Part shown: positions 32,004 through 45,572 of the stretch, piece by piece
Position numbering within the stretch: position 1 is the first letter of the stretch
Layout: each line of letters begins with the position of its first letter
DNA from: Adiantum capillus-veneris
Lineage: Eukaryota; Streptophyta; Polypodiopsida; Polypodiales; Pteridaceae
Assembly (NCBI GenBank): GCA_014529385.2
Contig: CM043971.1
Location: 27,940,769 to 28,004,768, forward strand
Length of the DNA stretch: 64,000 bases
Reading direction: 5' to 3'
Made by a program: the position numbers and the translations under genes
The notes under the pieces: generated by a model
The model's input: the letters and a program-made list of their open reading frames with translations, nothing else
Told to the model about the DNA's origin: nothing
Databases searched by the model: none

Positions 32004-34208
32004 CTAAAGAGAGGAAAATTCTTTTTGCAAAACACTAAGATCAATCCATGATGCATCCTCTACTGGATAGTTCGGCCACTTAACCAAAACTTCGACAATG
32101 TCTCTATTTCTCAGATGTTTAAAACGCCTATCTAGTACTAAGTTTGGTTCTACAGTCAATGGTCCGTCATCTTTCAACTTAGAGTTGTCCTTTAAAACAT
32201 GATGCACATTAGGAACGTACTTTTTCAATAAACTCACATAGAATACATGATGCACTTTAACATGAGAAGGCAATTCCAATTTGTAAGCTAATGAACCAAT
32301 GCGCTTCAAAATTTTAAATGGACCAACAAATCGTGGAGACAATCTTCTATCATTTCCAAGAATCAAATGAGACTTCTCAGGAATAACCGTTAAAAAAATC
32401 ATATCACTAGTTTCATACTCCACAATACGATGTTTCTTGTCATAATATAGTTTATGTCTCTTTTGAGATTCTCTGATATTCCCCCTGATTTTGGCCAACT
32501 CGCTATCCATTTTCTCAAGCATCTCACATGACAATTCTACCTTATTCCTCGAATTAAGAAAATGAATAGGTGTAGGATAGTTATAGCCATACATTGCCTC
32601 AAACGGAGTCATCCTAATAGATGAATGATATGAATTGTTATATGCAAATTCGACCACCAAAGGCAGATATTCATTCCAACTAGATTGGTTTTCATTGACA
32701 TACATTTGTAACATATCTTCTAGAATACGATTCACTCTCTCCGTTTCCCCATCTGTTTGAGGGTGAAAAGCAGTAGACATGCGTAACTGGGTACCTATAG
32801 AGTCAAAAGTCGCTCTCCAGAAATGTGAAGTGAACTTAGAATCTCTGTCAGACACTATGCTCTTGGGCATGCCATGCAAACGAAATATCTCTTTCACAAA
32901 CAAGCGTGCAATGGTCAATGCAGTATAAATTATTTTTACAGGAAAGAAGTGAGCTTGTGTTGTGAGTCTATCTACCACCAGAAAGATCGAATCATACCCT
33001 CCACGAGTAGTAGGAAGTCTAATGATAAAGTCCATGGATATACACTCCCACTTCTGTAAAGGAATGTCTAAGGGTTGAAGGTCGCCAGGCATCCTCTTAT
33101 GCTCAATCTTAACTTGATGACATTGAAAGCACTCACACACATAATTCTTAACATCCAATTTCATACGCAGCCAAAAGAATAAGGTTTTAATCTTTTCATA
33201 TGTCTTATTTAATCCAGGATGACCAGAAAAAGGTGAATTATGACACTCATGCAGAATTTGACTCTTAAAAGAAGAATTTGTAGGAATACACAAGCGGTCA
33301 TAAGAATACAGATTTCCCTTATACAAGTGATATCTGTTTTCATACATCTCACCAATATTTTCACGCAAGAATTTCAAAATAGGCATATAAAAGGAATCAT
33401 TTTCAACTTCAGCATGTATCTCATCAATCAAATTGGATCGCACAACAGTCAACAAATTACACATGGGCCTACGACTCAATGCATCTGCAACTTTATTTTC
33501 TTTTTCACACAAATACTTCAAATCAAAGTCATACTCAGCCAGCAATTCAATCCATCTTCTTTGCCTGTTATTTAACAATGGCTGAGTGAAAATATACTTC
33601 AAGTTTTGATGATCAGTACGCAATTCAAATTTTACACCAAGCAAGAGATGACGCCAATGCTTCAATGCATGAACAACAGCAAGCAATTCTAGATCATGTG
33701 TTGCATAGTTCAATTCATGTCGTCTTAATTTCCTAAACTCATATGCAACCACTCTTCCTTCTTGTGTCAAAACACAACCTAATTGTTCACCACTAGCGTC
33801 ACAGGACACAACAAATGGTTTGCCCATCTCAGGAACTTTTAAAACATAATTTTCCACTATTTTAGCCTTCAAGGTCTCAAAAGCACTCTCACAGCTAGAA
33901 GTCCACACAAAACCCTTGTCTTTCTTGGTCAATTCGGTCAAAAGACTTGCTATCTTAGAGAAATCTTTAATGTGTGCTCTCTCATATTGTGCTAGACCCA
34001 TAAAGCTTCTTACATCTCTTACTAACATAGTCTTAACTTTATCAAGATCAATGTGAATCCCCTCTTTAAAAATCACTGTTCCCAAATACACAATCTGATC
34101 CTTTGCAAAAGAATACTTTCTTACTTTGGCATACAATTTATGTTCATGCAAAACCTCAAATGTTTTCTTTAAGTGCAATGCATGATCTTCTTCATTCGTA
34201 GAATACAC
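32004..34208 (-). pseudogene. Gypsy pol copy 1: RT end, RNase H, integrase, chromo-like tail
   Basis: The 734-codon frame is open. It starts inside RT, just past the catalytic box, so it lacks a real translation start. Residues about 1-130 are RT connection. RNase H has D137 (VSCDASG), E174 (HDLELLAV), D199 (RTDHQN) and D242 (ADALSR). An HHCC zinc finger uses H320, H330, C360 and C363. The integrase D,D35E residues are D393 (SMDF), D454 (SDRDSKF) and E490 (GETERVNR), all intact. The last 50 residues (EVLVKWPNYPVEDASWI) resemble a chromodomain-like tail of chromoviruses. Val29 here is Ala in copies 2 and 3. Upstream RT is frameshifted, so the polyprotein cannot be made normally. Confidence 0.92.
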
Positions 34209-34561
34209 AAAATATTATCCAAGAATACCAGAATGAAGTCCTCAAGATACGGGTGAAAAATATTATTCATTAAGCACATGAAAGTTGTTGGTGCATTAGT
34301 CAAACAAAAAAAAAGAACTCTAAATTCATAATGTCCATAACGTGTACGAAAAAAAATCTTTGGAATGTCCTCGGCCTTGATACGGATTTGATGGTAGCCA
34401 GAACGAAGGTCAACCTTTGAAAATATTGTGGCACCACTCAAATGACTAAGCAGTTCATCTATGTGAGGAAGAGGATATTTGTTCTTAATGGTCTGTTTGT
34501 TTAATCCCCTATAGTCGATGTATAACCTATATGTACCATCCTTTTTCTTTTTGAATAACAC
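34169..34561 (-). pseudogene. Gypsy RT core copy 1, frameshifted, FLDN box
   Basis: The 130-codon frame shows RT motifs: [33 protein letters not shown] (first catalytic Asp, residue 51), [10 protein letters not shown] and NAPTTFM. The catalytic FLDD box reads FLDN at residues 113-116, and the frame is lost a few codons later, where the pol frame takes over. A second frameshift lies upstream near 34600 at an A-run. The same lesions occur at 39235-39627 and 44295-44687. RT is therefore inactive in every copy. Confidence 0.9.
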
Positions 34562-35040
34562 AAGACTACCCCAAGGAGATACACTAGGCTTAATGAAACC
34601 CTTTTTTCAAAAGATCATCAAGTTGTATCTTGAGCTCTTTAAGCTCATCAATATTGAACCTGTATGGAGCTCTTGAATAAGGTGTTTCTCCTGGATATAG
34701 ATCTATGGCGTGGTCTACCGCTCTAGGAGGAGGTATACCAGGAAGATCGTCCGGAATACATCCTTAACTTCATGTAAGAGATCCTCTATAAATTCTCGAT
34801 TTGTCTCTTTATGTTTATCCCCAGATTCTCTTTAATCTCATTAGCAAACACAAGCAACGTCTCACACAAGCAAACGCAAGCAACGTCTCACACTCTTATC
34901 TAAGTCACCTTATCAATTCCATTGCCAAAACTAGATTTAGAATCTCTTTCTTTCCACAAAGAGTGTGACTTATCATCATCAAATGATTAAAAATATATTT
35001 TTCTTTCTTAACAATCAATCAAAACATGATTTTCAATGAT

Positions 35041-35283
35041 CTAATTGATACCAATGATAACATCATGCATATCAATGTTTATGTTATAGAAATCATCTTT
35101 ATGATTTCGACTCTTCAAAGAAAAAGAAAACAAATTTTCTACTAGCTCTTTTGTGGAACTATTATTATCACTAGTTAAGTCCACAAGTCTTTTAACTTCT
35201 CGATTTAATTTCAACTTTAATTTCTCAATCAATTTAGACGATAAGAAGCAATGAATACTATCCAAATCAATTAAGAAATTCAA
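35041..35283 (-). pseudogene. Gypsy protease-like segment copy 1
   Basis: 80 codons: MNFLIDLDSIHCFLSSKLIE resembles the retropepsin active-site region, with D-L-D-S where D-T/S-G is usual, so it is probably inactive. The remainder (VENLFSFSLKS) fits a decayed protease, ending IDMHDVIIGIN close to the conserved I-LG-D motif. It sits between gag and RT as expected. Confidence 0.65.
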
Positions 35284-35446
35284 ATTTTAATCTCAACTTC
35301 TACGCATAAATTCGATCTCACAGAAGCTTTCAAAGGACGTATCAAAGACATAAAACATCACAAAGAAGGGGTAGATGACTTACCTTTATCGTACGCATCG
35401 CCAAAAGTCTCCAATTGAGCCATCTTGGTACGTATTGTTTTATCGA

Positions 35447-35620
35447 TCACCTTGCTCGAGCATTCGAAAGTCTCGTGGTCGTGTTCTCGATATTGAAAGT
35501 ATAATCCCAATCTTTGAGTTCTTCAATCCATGCTTCTAAATCTTCGCATATCTTTCTTATGCCATCAAACTCTTTAAGCTTAACCTTCATTAAGAATGAT
35601 TTGGTTGTCGCTTCTCCCAT
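35447..35620 (-). pseudogene. Gypsy gag remnant copy 1
   Basis: Only 57 codons of gag remain open: MGEATTKSFLMKVKLKEFDG, then DLEAWIEELKDWDYTF, a typical start of a gypsy gag capsid. No capsid core or CCHC knuckle follows. Protease-like sequence begins only about 160 bp further on, so most of gag is deleted. The sequence upstream, toward the primer site, reads in other frames with a PGNNNHHGG stretch. Confidence 0.65.
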
Positions 35621-35874
35621 ATCGTCATCGTTTCTTTTGGCGGTACCCCAGTGCCACCATGATGATTATTGTTTCCAGGTGGATTAGCATGGTTTTCACC
35701 TTCATGTTGGCCATCAAGGTCTACATAGATATCAAGCTCTCATGCTGCTTTGCCCCGTAGAGCCTCAACACACTCCCGATTTGCAATTTTCAGATCTTCT
35801 CATAGTCGCCGAATCAGGTCTTCTTGCTCCTTCATCCTCCTCTCGTATCCTTTCATGTCCAGAATCAACCGCTT

Positions 35875-35886
35875 GCTCTGATACCA
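35875..35886 (-). other. Gypsy primer-binding site (INT1)
   Basis: The minus strand reads TGGTATCAGAGC, two bases from LTR2 (35889). Identical sites are at 40941-40952 (INT2) and 46000-46011 (INT3). Confidence 0.95.
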
Positions 35887-35888
35887 AT

Positions 35889-37029
35889 TGTCACGGGAAC
35901 CGAATAATAGAGATCGATAGAAAAAGATAGAGAAAGAGATCTTTGTATTGATGAATCTTTGTAGAGTTTTGATACAACAGAGGAGCAAAATATATGGGCG
36001 CACTCCGTTGTACGGAGCTCGAACCTCCCGACCACCCCCGAGCTTCAGTTCGCTTGCATGCAGCGTCTCACTCGCACTCGCACTCTCACTCTCACTCTCA
36101 CTCTCACTCGCACTCGCACTCGCACTCGCAGAAGAAGAGATCGGTGAATGATCCCCAAACGCACCACCCGTCGTGCTTTTATCCTTCTTTTCCTCGAAAA
36201 GCCTGCACGATTTTCGTACCAAGTATACCTGCGAGAATAATATAAGAACGTGATCGCTAAACGATCCGTAAAGGTTAGATTTCTATCATGACACTTTGCA
36301 CAGATCGTGTTTCACACATTGATTTCTGCATCGCCTACAAAATAGCCAAAAGAACATACTCGTGCAACCAATTCAACATGATAATCAAAGTAAAAAAACA
36401 TAATTATATACCTTCATAATCTCAATTGCCATACTCTACCATGAAGAAACAATCCACTTCTTGGTTGATAGCAGGGAGAACTGTATGATGTTGTAGGTCT
36501 GTCTGTCCCTGTGTACATTACACTGCTGCTGTCTTCCGTTTGTTTTTATCATAACTTTTACAAACGAACTCAAAACAGAGCGATCCAGGTACTAAAAAGG
36601 ACGGGAATAGGTCTGGTCTACAAGACAACGCGGACAGAATTGCGAAAAACGTCTCTGTTTGGCTAAAAACGTAACTTTTAGGTCGCGACTCATAAAAGCT
36701 CTATTTTTGGATCTCCACTACTTTTTCAACTTATTTTAAGTCTACCCATGCATTTTAAGCTAAAACACATAAATATAAAATATTGATATTAATAAAAATC
36801 TCAATTTTACTATTCATAGACAGACTATCTGTTATTCATTATCTTTATCAAATCCGTCTTTAGTGTATTATTTAAAAAAAAGAATATATGTTCTCTCTTA
36901 ATATCTCAACTCATTCGTATAAGCTCTATTTAATAGACTATCCAACAATCTTTCAAATCGTGCTAACGAAAGATATGTCCTGCTACATTCTTTTCGACTT
37001 TAAGAACTTCAAAGACTAGTCCTATTACA
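35889..37029 (-). repeat. Gypsy LTR2
   Basis: 1141 bp. It has four CACTCT units and A in the CAATTGCC(A)TACTC marker. Private change: GTACTAAAAAGGACGGG near 36590 where the others read GTACTCAAAACGACGGG. Confidence 0.95.
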
Positions 37030-37069
37030 TTCTCCCCTTATCAAAATTAACTCTGTCCTCAGAGTTGGT

Positions 37070-39274
37070 CTAAAGAGAGGAAAATTCTTTTTGCAAAACA
37101 CTAAGATCAATCCATGATGCATCCTCTACTGGATAGTTCGGCCACTTAACCAAAACTTCGACAATGTCTCTATTTCTCAGATGTTTAAAACGCCTATCTA
37201 GTACTAAGTTTGGTTCTACAGTCAATGGTCCGTCATCTTTCAACTTAGAGTTGTCCTTTAAAACATGATGCACATTAGGAACGTACTTTTTCAATAAACT
37301 CACATAGAATACATGATGCACTTTAACATGAGAAGGCAATTCCAATTTGTAAGCTAATGAACCAATGCGCTTCAAAATTTTAAATGGACCAACAAATCGT
37401 GGAGACAATCTTCTATCATTTCCAAGAATCAAATGAGACTTCTCAGGAATAACCGTTAAAAAAATCATATCACTAGTTTCATACTCCACAATACGATGTT
37501 TCTTGTCATAATATAGTTTATGTCTCTTTTGAGATTCTCTGATATTCCCCCTGATTTTGGCCAACTCGCTATCCATTTTCTCAAGCATCTCACATGACAG
37601 TTCTACCTTATTCCTCGAATTAAGAAAATGAATAGGTGTAGGATAGTTATAGCCATACATTGCCTCAAACGGAGTCATCCTAATAGATGAATGATATGAA
37701 TTGTTATATGCAAATTCGACCACCAAAGGCAGATATTCATTCCAACTAGATTGGTTTTCATTGACATACATTTGTAACATATCTTCTAGAATACGATTCA
37801 CTCTCTCCGTTTCCCCATCTGTTTGAGGGTGAAAAGCAGTAGACATGCGTAACTGGGTACCTATAGAGTCAAAAGTCGCTCTCCAGAAATGTGAAGTGAA
37901 CTTAGAATCTCTGTCAGACACTATGCTCTTGGGCATGCCATGCAAACGAAATATCTCTTTCACAAACAAGCGTGCAATGGTCAATGCAGTATAAATTATT
38001 TTTACAGGAAAGAAGTGAGCTTGTGTTGTGAGTCTATCTACCACCAGAAAGATCGAATCATACCCTCCACGAGTAGTAGGAAGTCTAATGATAAAGTCCA
38101 TGGATATACACTCCCACTTCTGTAAAGGAATGTCTAAGGGTTGAAGGTCGCCAGGCATCCTCTTATGCTCAATCTTAACTTGATGACATTGAAAGCACTC
38201 ACACACATAATTCTTAACATCCAATTTCATACGCAGCCAAAAGAATAAGGTTTTAATCTTTTCATATGTCTTATTTAATCCAGGATGACCAGAAAAAGGT
38301 GAATTATGACACTCATGCAGAATTTGACTCTTAAAAGAAGAATTTGTAGGAATACACAAGCGGTCATAAGAATACAGATTTCCCTTATACAAGTGATATC
38401 TGTTTTCATACATCTCACCAATATTTTCACGCAAGAATTTCAAAATAGGCATATAAAAGGAATCATTTTCAACTTCAGCATGTATCTCATCAATCAAATT
38501 GGATCGCACAACAGTCAACAAATTACACATGGGCCTACGACTCAATGCATCTGCAACTTTATTTTCTTTTTCACACAAATACTTCAAATCAAAGTCATAC
38601 TCAGCCAGCAATTCAATCCATCTTCTTTGCCTGTTATTTAACAATGGCTGAGTGAAAATATACTTCAAGTTTTGATGATCAGTACGCAATTCAAATTTTA
38701 CACCAAGCAAGAGATGACACCAATGCTTCAATGCATGAACAACAGCAAGCAATTCTAGATCATGTGTTGCATAGTTCAATTCATGTCGTCTTAATTTCCT
38801 AAACTCATATGCAACCACTCTTCCTTCTTGTGTCAAAACACAACCTAATTGTTCACCACTAGCGTCACAGGACACAACAAATGGTTTGCCCATCTCAGGA
38901 ACTTTTAAAACATAATTTTCCACTATTTTAGCCTTCAAGGTCTCAAAAGCACTCTCACAGCTAGAAGTCCACACAAAACCCTTGTCTTTCTTGGTCAATT
39001 CGGTCAAAAGACTTGCTATCTTAGAGAAATCTTTAATGTGTGCTCTCTCATATTGTGCTAGACCCATAAAGCTTCTTACATCTCTTACTAACATAGTCTT
39101 AACTTTATCAAGATCAATGTGAATCCCCTCTTTAAAAATCACTGTTCCCAAATACACAATCTGATCCTTTGCAAAAGAATACTTTCTTGCTTTGGCATAC
39201 AATTTATGTTCATGCAAAACCTCAAATGTTTTCTTTAAGTGCAATGCATGATCTTCTTCATTCGTAGAATACAC
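37070..39274 (-). pseudogene. Gypsy pol copy 2
   Basis: The same 734-codon frame as at 32004-34208, with all RNase H and integrase catalytic residues present. It differs from copy 1 at residue 29 (Ala) and uniquely at residue 186, where Arg of HWRHLLLG is Cys. It lacks the RT core because of the same upstream frameshift. Confidence 0.92.
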
Positions 39275-39627
39275 AAAATATTATCCAAGAATACCAGAAT
39301 GAAGTCCTCAAGATACGGGTGAAAAATATTATTCATTAAGCACATGAAAGTTGTTGGTGCATTAGTCAAACAAAAAAAAAGAACTCTAAATTCATAATGT
39401 CCATAACGTGTACGAAAAAAAATCTTTGGAATGTCCTCGGCCTTGATACGGATTTGATGGTAGCCAGAACGAAGGTCAACCTTTGAAAATATTGTGGCAC
39501 CACTCAAATGACTAAGCAGTTCATCTATGTGAGGAAGAGGATATTTGTTCTTAATGGTCTGTTTGTTTAATCCCCTATAGTCGATGTATAACCTATATGT
39601 ACCATCCTTTTTCTTTTTGAATAACAC
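39235..39627 (-). pseudogene. Gypsy RT core copy 2, frameshifted, FLDN box
   Basis: Identical in protein to copy 1, with the same FLDN box and the same loss of frame after it. Confidence 0.9.
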
Positions 39628-40106
39628 AAGACTACCCCAAGGAGATACACTAGGCTTAATGAAACCCTTTTTTCAAAAGATCATCAAGTTGTATCTTGAG
39701 CTCTTTAAGCTCATCAATATTGAACCTGTATGGAGCTCTTGAATAAGGTGTTTCTCCTGGATATAGATCTATGGCGTGGTCTACCGCTCTAGGAGGAGGT
39801 ATACCAGGAAGATCGTCCGGAATACATCCTTAACTTCATGTAAGAGATCCTCTATAAATTCTCGATTTGTCTCTTTATGTTTATCCCCAGATTCTCTTTA
39901 ATCTCATTAGCAAACACAAGCAACGTCTCACACAAGCAAACGCAAGCAACGTCTCACACTCTTATCTAAGTCACCTTATCAATTCCATTGCCAAAACTAG
40001 ATTTAGAATCTCTTTCTTTCCACAAAGAGTGTGACTTATCATCATCAAATGATTAAAAATATATTTTTCTTTCTTAACAATCAATCAAAACATGATTTTC
40101 AATGAT

Positions 40107-40349
40107 CTAATTGATACCAATGATAACATCATGCATATCAATGTTTATGTTATAGAAATCATCTTTATGATTTCGACTCTTCAAAGAAAAAGAAAACAAA
40201 TTTTCTACTAGCTCTTTTGTGGAACTATTATTATCACTAGTTAAGTCCACAAGTCTTTTAACTTCTCGATTTAATTTCAACTTTAATTTCTCAATCAATT
40301 TAGACGATAAGAAGCAATGAATACTATCCAAATCAATTAAGAAATTCAA
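40107..40349 (-). pseudogene. Gypsy protease-like segment copy 2
   Basis: The same 80 codons as copy 1, including the altered D-L-D-S active site. Confidence 0.65.
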
Positions 40350-40512
40350 ATTTTAATCTCAACTTCTACGCATAAATTCGATCTCACAGAAGCTTTCAAA
40401 GGACGTATCAAAGACATAAAACATCACAAAGAAGGGGTAGATGACTTACCTTTATCGTACGCATCGCCAAAAGTCTCCAATTGAGCCATCTTGGTACGTA
40501 TTGTTTTATCGA

Positions 40513-40686
40513 TCACCTTGCTCGAGCATTCGAAAGTCTCGTGGTCGTGTTCTCGATATTGAAAGTATAATCCCAATCTTTGAGTTCTTCAATCCATGCT
40601 TCTAAATCTTCGCATATCTTTCTTATGCCATCAAACTCTTTAAGCTTAACCTTCATTAAGAATGATTTGGTTGTCGCTTCTCCCAT
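40513..40686 (-). pseudogene. Gypsy gag remnant copy 2
   Basis: The same 57-codon remnant as copy 1. Confidence 0.65.
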
Positions 40687-40940
40687 ATCGTCATCGTTTC
40701 TTTTGGCGGTACCCCAGTGCCACCATGATGATTATTGTTTCCAGGTGGATTAGCATGGTTTTCACCTTCATGTTGGCCATCAAGGTCTACATAGATATCA
40801 AGCTCTCATGCTGCTTTGCCCCGTAGAGCCTCAACACACTCCCGATTTGCAATTTTCAGATCTTCTCATAGTCGCCGAATCAGGTCTTCTTGCTCCTTCA
40901 TCCTCCTCTCGTATCCTTCCATGTCCAGAATCAACCGCTT

Positions 40941-40952
40941 GCTCTGATACCA
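40941..40952 (-). other. Gypsy primer-binding site (INT2)
   Basis: TGGTATCAGAGC on the minus strand, two bases from LTR3. Confidence 0.95.
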
Positions 40953-40954
40953 AT

Positions 40955-42089
40955 TGTCACGGGAACCGAATAATAGAGATCGATAGAAAAAGATAGAGAA
41001 AGAGATCTTTGTATTGATGAATCTTTGTAGAGTTTTGATACAACAGAGGAGCAAAATATATGGGCGCACTCCGTTGTACGGAGCTCGAACCTCGCGACCA
41101 CCCCCGAGCTTCAGTTCGCTTGCATGCAGCGTCTCACTCGCACTCGCACTCTCACTCTCACTCTCACTCGCACTCGCACTCGCACTCGCAGAAGAAGAGA
41201 TCGGTGAATGATCCCCAAACGCACCACCCGTCGTGCTTTTATCCTTCTTTTCCTCGAAAAGCCTGCACGATTTTCGTACCAAGTATACCTGCGAGAATAA
41301 TATAAGAACGTGATCGCTAAACGATCCGTAAAGGTTAGATTTCTATCATGACACTTTGCACAGATCGTGTTTCACACATTGATTTCTGCATCGCCTACAA
41401 AATAGCCAAAAGAACATACTCGTGCAACCAATTCAACATGATAATCAAAGTAAAAAAACATAATTATATACCTTCATAATCTCAATTGCCGTACTCTACC
41501 ATGAAGAAACAATCCACTTCTTGGTTGATAGCAGGGAGAACTGTATGATGTTGTAGGTCTGTCTGTCCCTGTGTACATTACACTGCTGCTGTCTTCCGTT
41601 TGTTTTTATCATAACTTTTACAAACGAACTCAAAACAGAGCGATCCAGGTACTCAAAACGACGGGAATAGGTCTGGTCTACAAGACAACGCGGACAGAAT
41701 TGCGAAAAACGTCTCTGTTTGGCTAAAAACGTAACTTTTAGGTCGCGACTCATAAAAGCTCTATTTTTGGATCTCCACTACTTTTTCAACTTATTTTAAG
41801 TCTACCCATGCATTTTAAGCTAAAACACATAAATATAAAATATTGATATTAATAAAAATCTCAATTTTACTATTCATAGACAGACTATCTGTTATTCATT
41901 ATCTTTATCAAATCCGTCTTTAGTGTATTATTTAAAAAAAAGAATATATGTTCTCTCTTAATATCTCAACTCATTCGTATAAGCTCTATTTAATAGACTA
42001 TCCAACAATCTTTCAAATCGTGCTAACGAAAGATATGTCCTGCTACATTCTTTTCGACTTTAAGAACTTCAAAGACTAGTCCTATTACA
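40955..42089 (-). repeat. Gypsy LTR3
   Basis: 1135 bp. It has three CACTCT units and G in the CAATTGCC(G)TACTC marker, as in LTR1. Private change: CCTCGCGACC near 41092 where the others read CCTCCCGACC. Confidence 0.95.
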
Positions 42090-42129
42090 TTCTCCCCTTA
42101 TCAAAATTAACTCTGTCCTCAGAGTTGGT

Positions 42130-44334
42130 CTAAAGAGAGGAAAATTCTTTTTGCAAAACACTAAGATCAATCCATGATGCATCCTCTACTGGATAGTTCG
42201 GCCACTTAACCAAAACTTCGACAATGTCTCTATTTCTCAGATGTTTAAAACGCCTATCTAGTACTAAGTTTGGTTCTACAGTCAATGGTCCGTCATCTTT
42301 CAACTTAGAGTTGTCCTTTAAAACATGATGCACATTAGGAACGTACTTTTTCAATAAACTCACATAGAATACATGATGCACTTTAACATGAGAAGGCAAT
42401 TCCAATTTGTAAGCTAATGAACCAATGCGCTTCAAAATTTTAAATGGACCAACAAATCGTGGAGACAATCTTCTATCATTTCCAAGAATCAAATGAGACT
42501 TCTCAGGAATAACCGTTAAAAAAATCATATCACTAGTTTCATACTCCACAATACGATGTTTCTTGTCATAATATAGTTTATGTCTCTTTTGAGATTCTCT
42601 GATATTCCCCCTGATTTTGGCCAACTCGCTATCCATTTTCTCAAGCATCTCACATGACAGTTCTACCTTATTCCTCGAATTAAGAAAATGAATAGGTGTA
42701 GGATAGTTATAGCCATACATTGCCTCAAACGGAGTCATCCTAATAGATGAATGATATGAATTGTTATATGCAAATTCGACCACCAAAGGCAGATATTCAT
42801 TCCAACTAGATTGGTTTTCATTGACATACATTTGTAACATATCTTCTAGAATACGATTCACTCTCTCCGTTTCCCCATCTGTTTGAGGGTGAAAAGCAGT
42901 AGACATGCGTAACTGGGTACCTATAGAGTCAAAAGTCGCTCTCCAGAAATGTGAAGTGAACTTAGAATCTCTGTCAGACACTATGCTCTTGGGCATGCCA
43001 TGCAAACGAAATATCTCTTTCACAAACAAGCGTGCAATGGTCAATGCAGTATAAATTATTTTTACAGGAAAGAAGTGAGCTTGTGTTGTGAGTCTATCTA
43101 CCACCAGAAAGATCGAATCATACCCTCCACGAGTAGTAGGAAGTCTAATGATAAAGTCCATGGATATACACTCCCACTTCTGTAAAGGAATGTCTAAGGG
43201 TTGAAGGTCGCCAGGCATCCTCTTATGCTCAATCTTAACTTGATGACATTGAAAGCACTCACACACATAATTCTTAACATCCAATTTCATACGCAGCCAA
43301 AAGAATAAGGTTTTAATCTTTTCATATGTCTTATTTAATCCAGGATGACCAGAAAAAGGTGAATTATGACACTCATGCAGAATTTGACTCTTAAAAGAAG
43401 AATTTGTAGGAATACACAAGCGGTCATAAGAATACAGATTTCCCTTATACAAGTGATATCTGTTTTCATACATCTCACCAATATTTTCACGCAAGAATTT
43501 CAAAATAGGCATATAAAAGGAATCATTTTCAACTTCAGCATGTATCTCATCAATCAAATTGGATCGCACAACAGTCAACAAATTACACATGGGCCTACGA
43601 CTCAATGCATCTGCAACTTTATTTTCTTTTTCACACAAATACTTCAAATCAAAGTCATACTCAGCCAGCAATTCAATCCATCTTCTTTGCCTGTTATTTA
43701 ACAATGGCTGAGTGAAAATATACTTCAAGTTTTGATGATCAGTACGCAATTCAAATTTTACACCAAGCAAGAGATGACGCCAATGCTTCAATGCATGAAC
43801 AACAGCAAGCAATTCTAGATCATGTGTTGCATAGTTCAATTCATGTCGTCTTAATTTCCTAAACTCATATGCAACCACTCTTCCTTCTTGTGTCAAAACA
43901 CAACCTAATTGTTCACCACTAGCGTCACAGGACACAACAAATGGTTTGCCCATCTCAGGAACTTTTAAAACATAATTTTCCACTATTTTAGCCTTCAAGG
44001 TCTCAAAAGCACTCTCACAGCTAGAAGTCCACACAAAACCCTTGTCTTTCTTGGTCAATTCGGTCAAAAGACTTGCTATCTTAGAGAAATCTTTAATGTG
44101 TGCTCTCTCATATTGTGCTAGACCCATAAAGCTTCTTACATCTCTTACTAACATAGTCTTAACTTTATCAAGATCAATGTGAATCCCCTCTTTAAAAATC
44201 ACTGTTCCCAAATACACAATCTGATCCTTTGCAAAAGAATACTTTCTTGCTTTGGCATACAATTTATGTTCATGCAAAACCTCAAATGTTTTCTTTAAGT
44301 GCAATGCATGATCTTCTTCATTCGTAGAATACAC
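42130..44334 (-). pseudogene. Gypsy pol copy 3
   Basis: The same 734-codon frame, with Ala29 as in copy 2 and Arg186 as in copy 1. All integrase and RNase H catalytic residues are present. It is separated from its RT core by the shared frameshift. Confidence 0.92.
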
Positions 44335-44687
44335 AAAATATTATCCAAGAATACCAGAATGAAGTCCTCAAGATACGGGTGAAAAATATTATTCATTAAG
44401 CACATGAAAGTTGTTGGTGCATTAGTCAAACAAAAAAAAAGAACTCTAAATTCATAATGTCCATAACGTGTACGAAAAAAAATCTTTGGAATGTCCTCGG
44501 CCTTGATACGGATTTGATGGTAGCCAGAACGAAGGTCAACCTTTGAAAATATTGTGGCACCACTCAAATGACTAAGCAGTTCATCTATGTGAGGAAGAGG
44601 ATATTTGTTCTTAATGGTCTGTTTGTTTAATCCCCTATAGTCGATGTATAACCTATATGTACCATCCTTTTTCTTTTTGAATAACAC
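44295..44687 (-). pseudogene. Gypsy RT core copy 3, frameshifted, FLDN box
   Basis: Identical in protein to copies 1 and 2, lesions included. Confidence 0.9.
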
Positions 44688-45166
44688 AAGACTACCCCAA
44701 GGAGATACACTAGGCTTAATGAAACCCTTTTTTCAAAAGATCATCAAGTTGTATCTTGAGCTCTTTAAGCTCATCAATATTGAACCTGTATGGAGCTCTT
44801 GAATAAGGTGTTTCTCCTGGATATAGATCTATGGCGTGGTCTACCGCTCTAGGAGGAGGTATACCAGGAAGATCGTCCGGAATACATCCTTAACTTCATG
44901 TAAGAGATCCTCTATAAATTCTCGATTTGTCTCTTTATGTTTATCCCCAGATTCTCTTTAATCTCATTAGCAAACACAAGCAACGTCTCACACAAGCAAA
45001 CGCAAGCAACGTCTCACACTCTTATCTAAGTCACCTTATCAATTCCATTGCCAAAACTAGATTTAGAATCTCTTTCTTTCCACAAAGAGTGTGACTTATC
45101 ATCATCAAATGATTAAAAATATATTTTTCTTTCTTAACAATCAATCAAAACATGATTTTCAATGAT

Positions 45167-45409
45167 CTAATTGATACCAATGATAACATCATGCATATCA
45201 ATGTTTATGTTATAGAAATCATCTTTATGATTTCGACTCTTCAAAGAAAAAGAAAACAAATTTTCTACTAGCTCTTTTGTGGAACTATTATTATCACTAG
45301 TTAAGTCCACAAGTCTTTTAACTTCTCGATTTAATTTCAACTTTAATTTCTCAATCAATTTAGACGATAAGAAGCAATGAATACTATCCAAATCAATTAA
45401 GAAATTCAA
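45167..45409 (-). pseudogene. Gypsy protease-like segment copy 3
   Basis: The same 80 codons as the other copies. Confidence 0.65.
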
Positions 45410-45572
45410 ATTTTAATCTCAACTTCTACGCATAAATTCGATCTCACAGAAGCTTTCAAAGGACGTATCAAAGACATAAAACATCACAAAGAAGGGGTAG
45501 ATGACTTACCTTTATCGTACGCATCGCCAAAAGTCTCCAATTGAGCCATCTTGGTACGTATTGTTTTATCGA

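Noticed and set aside
33240-33575. 111-codon plus-strand frame, repeated at 38306 and 43366
   Set aside because: It is antisense to the pol frame and conserved only because the array copies are nearly identical.
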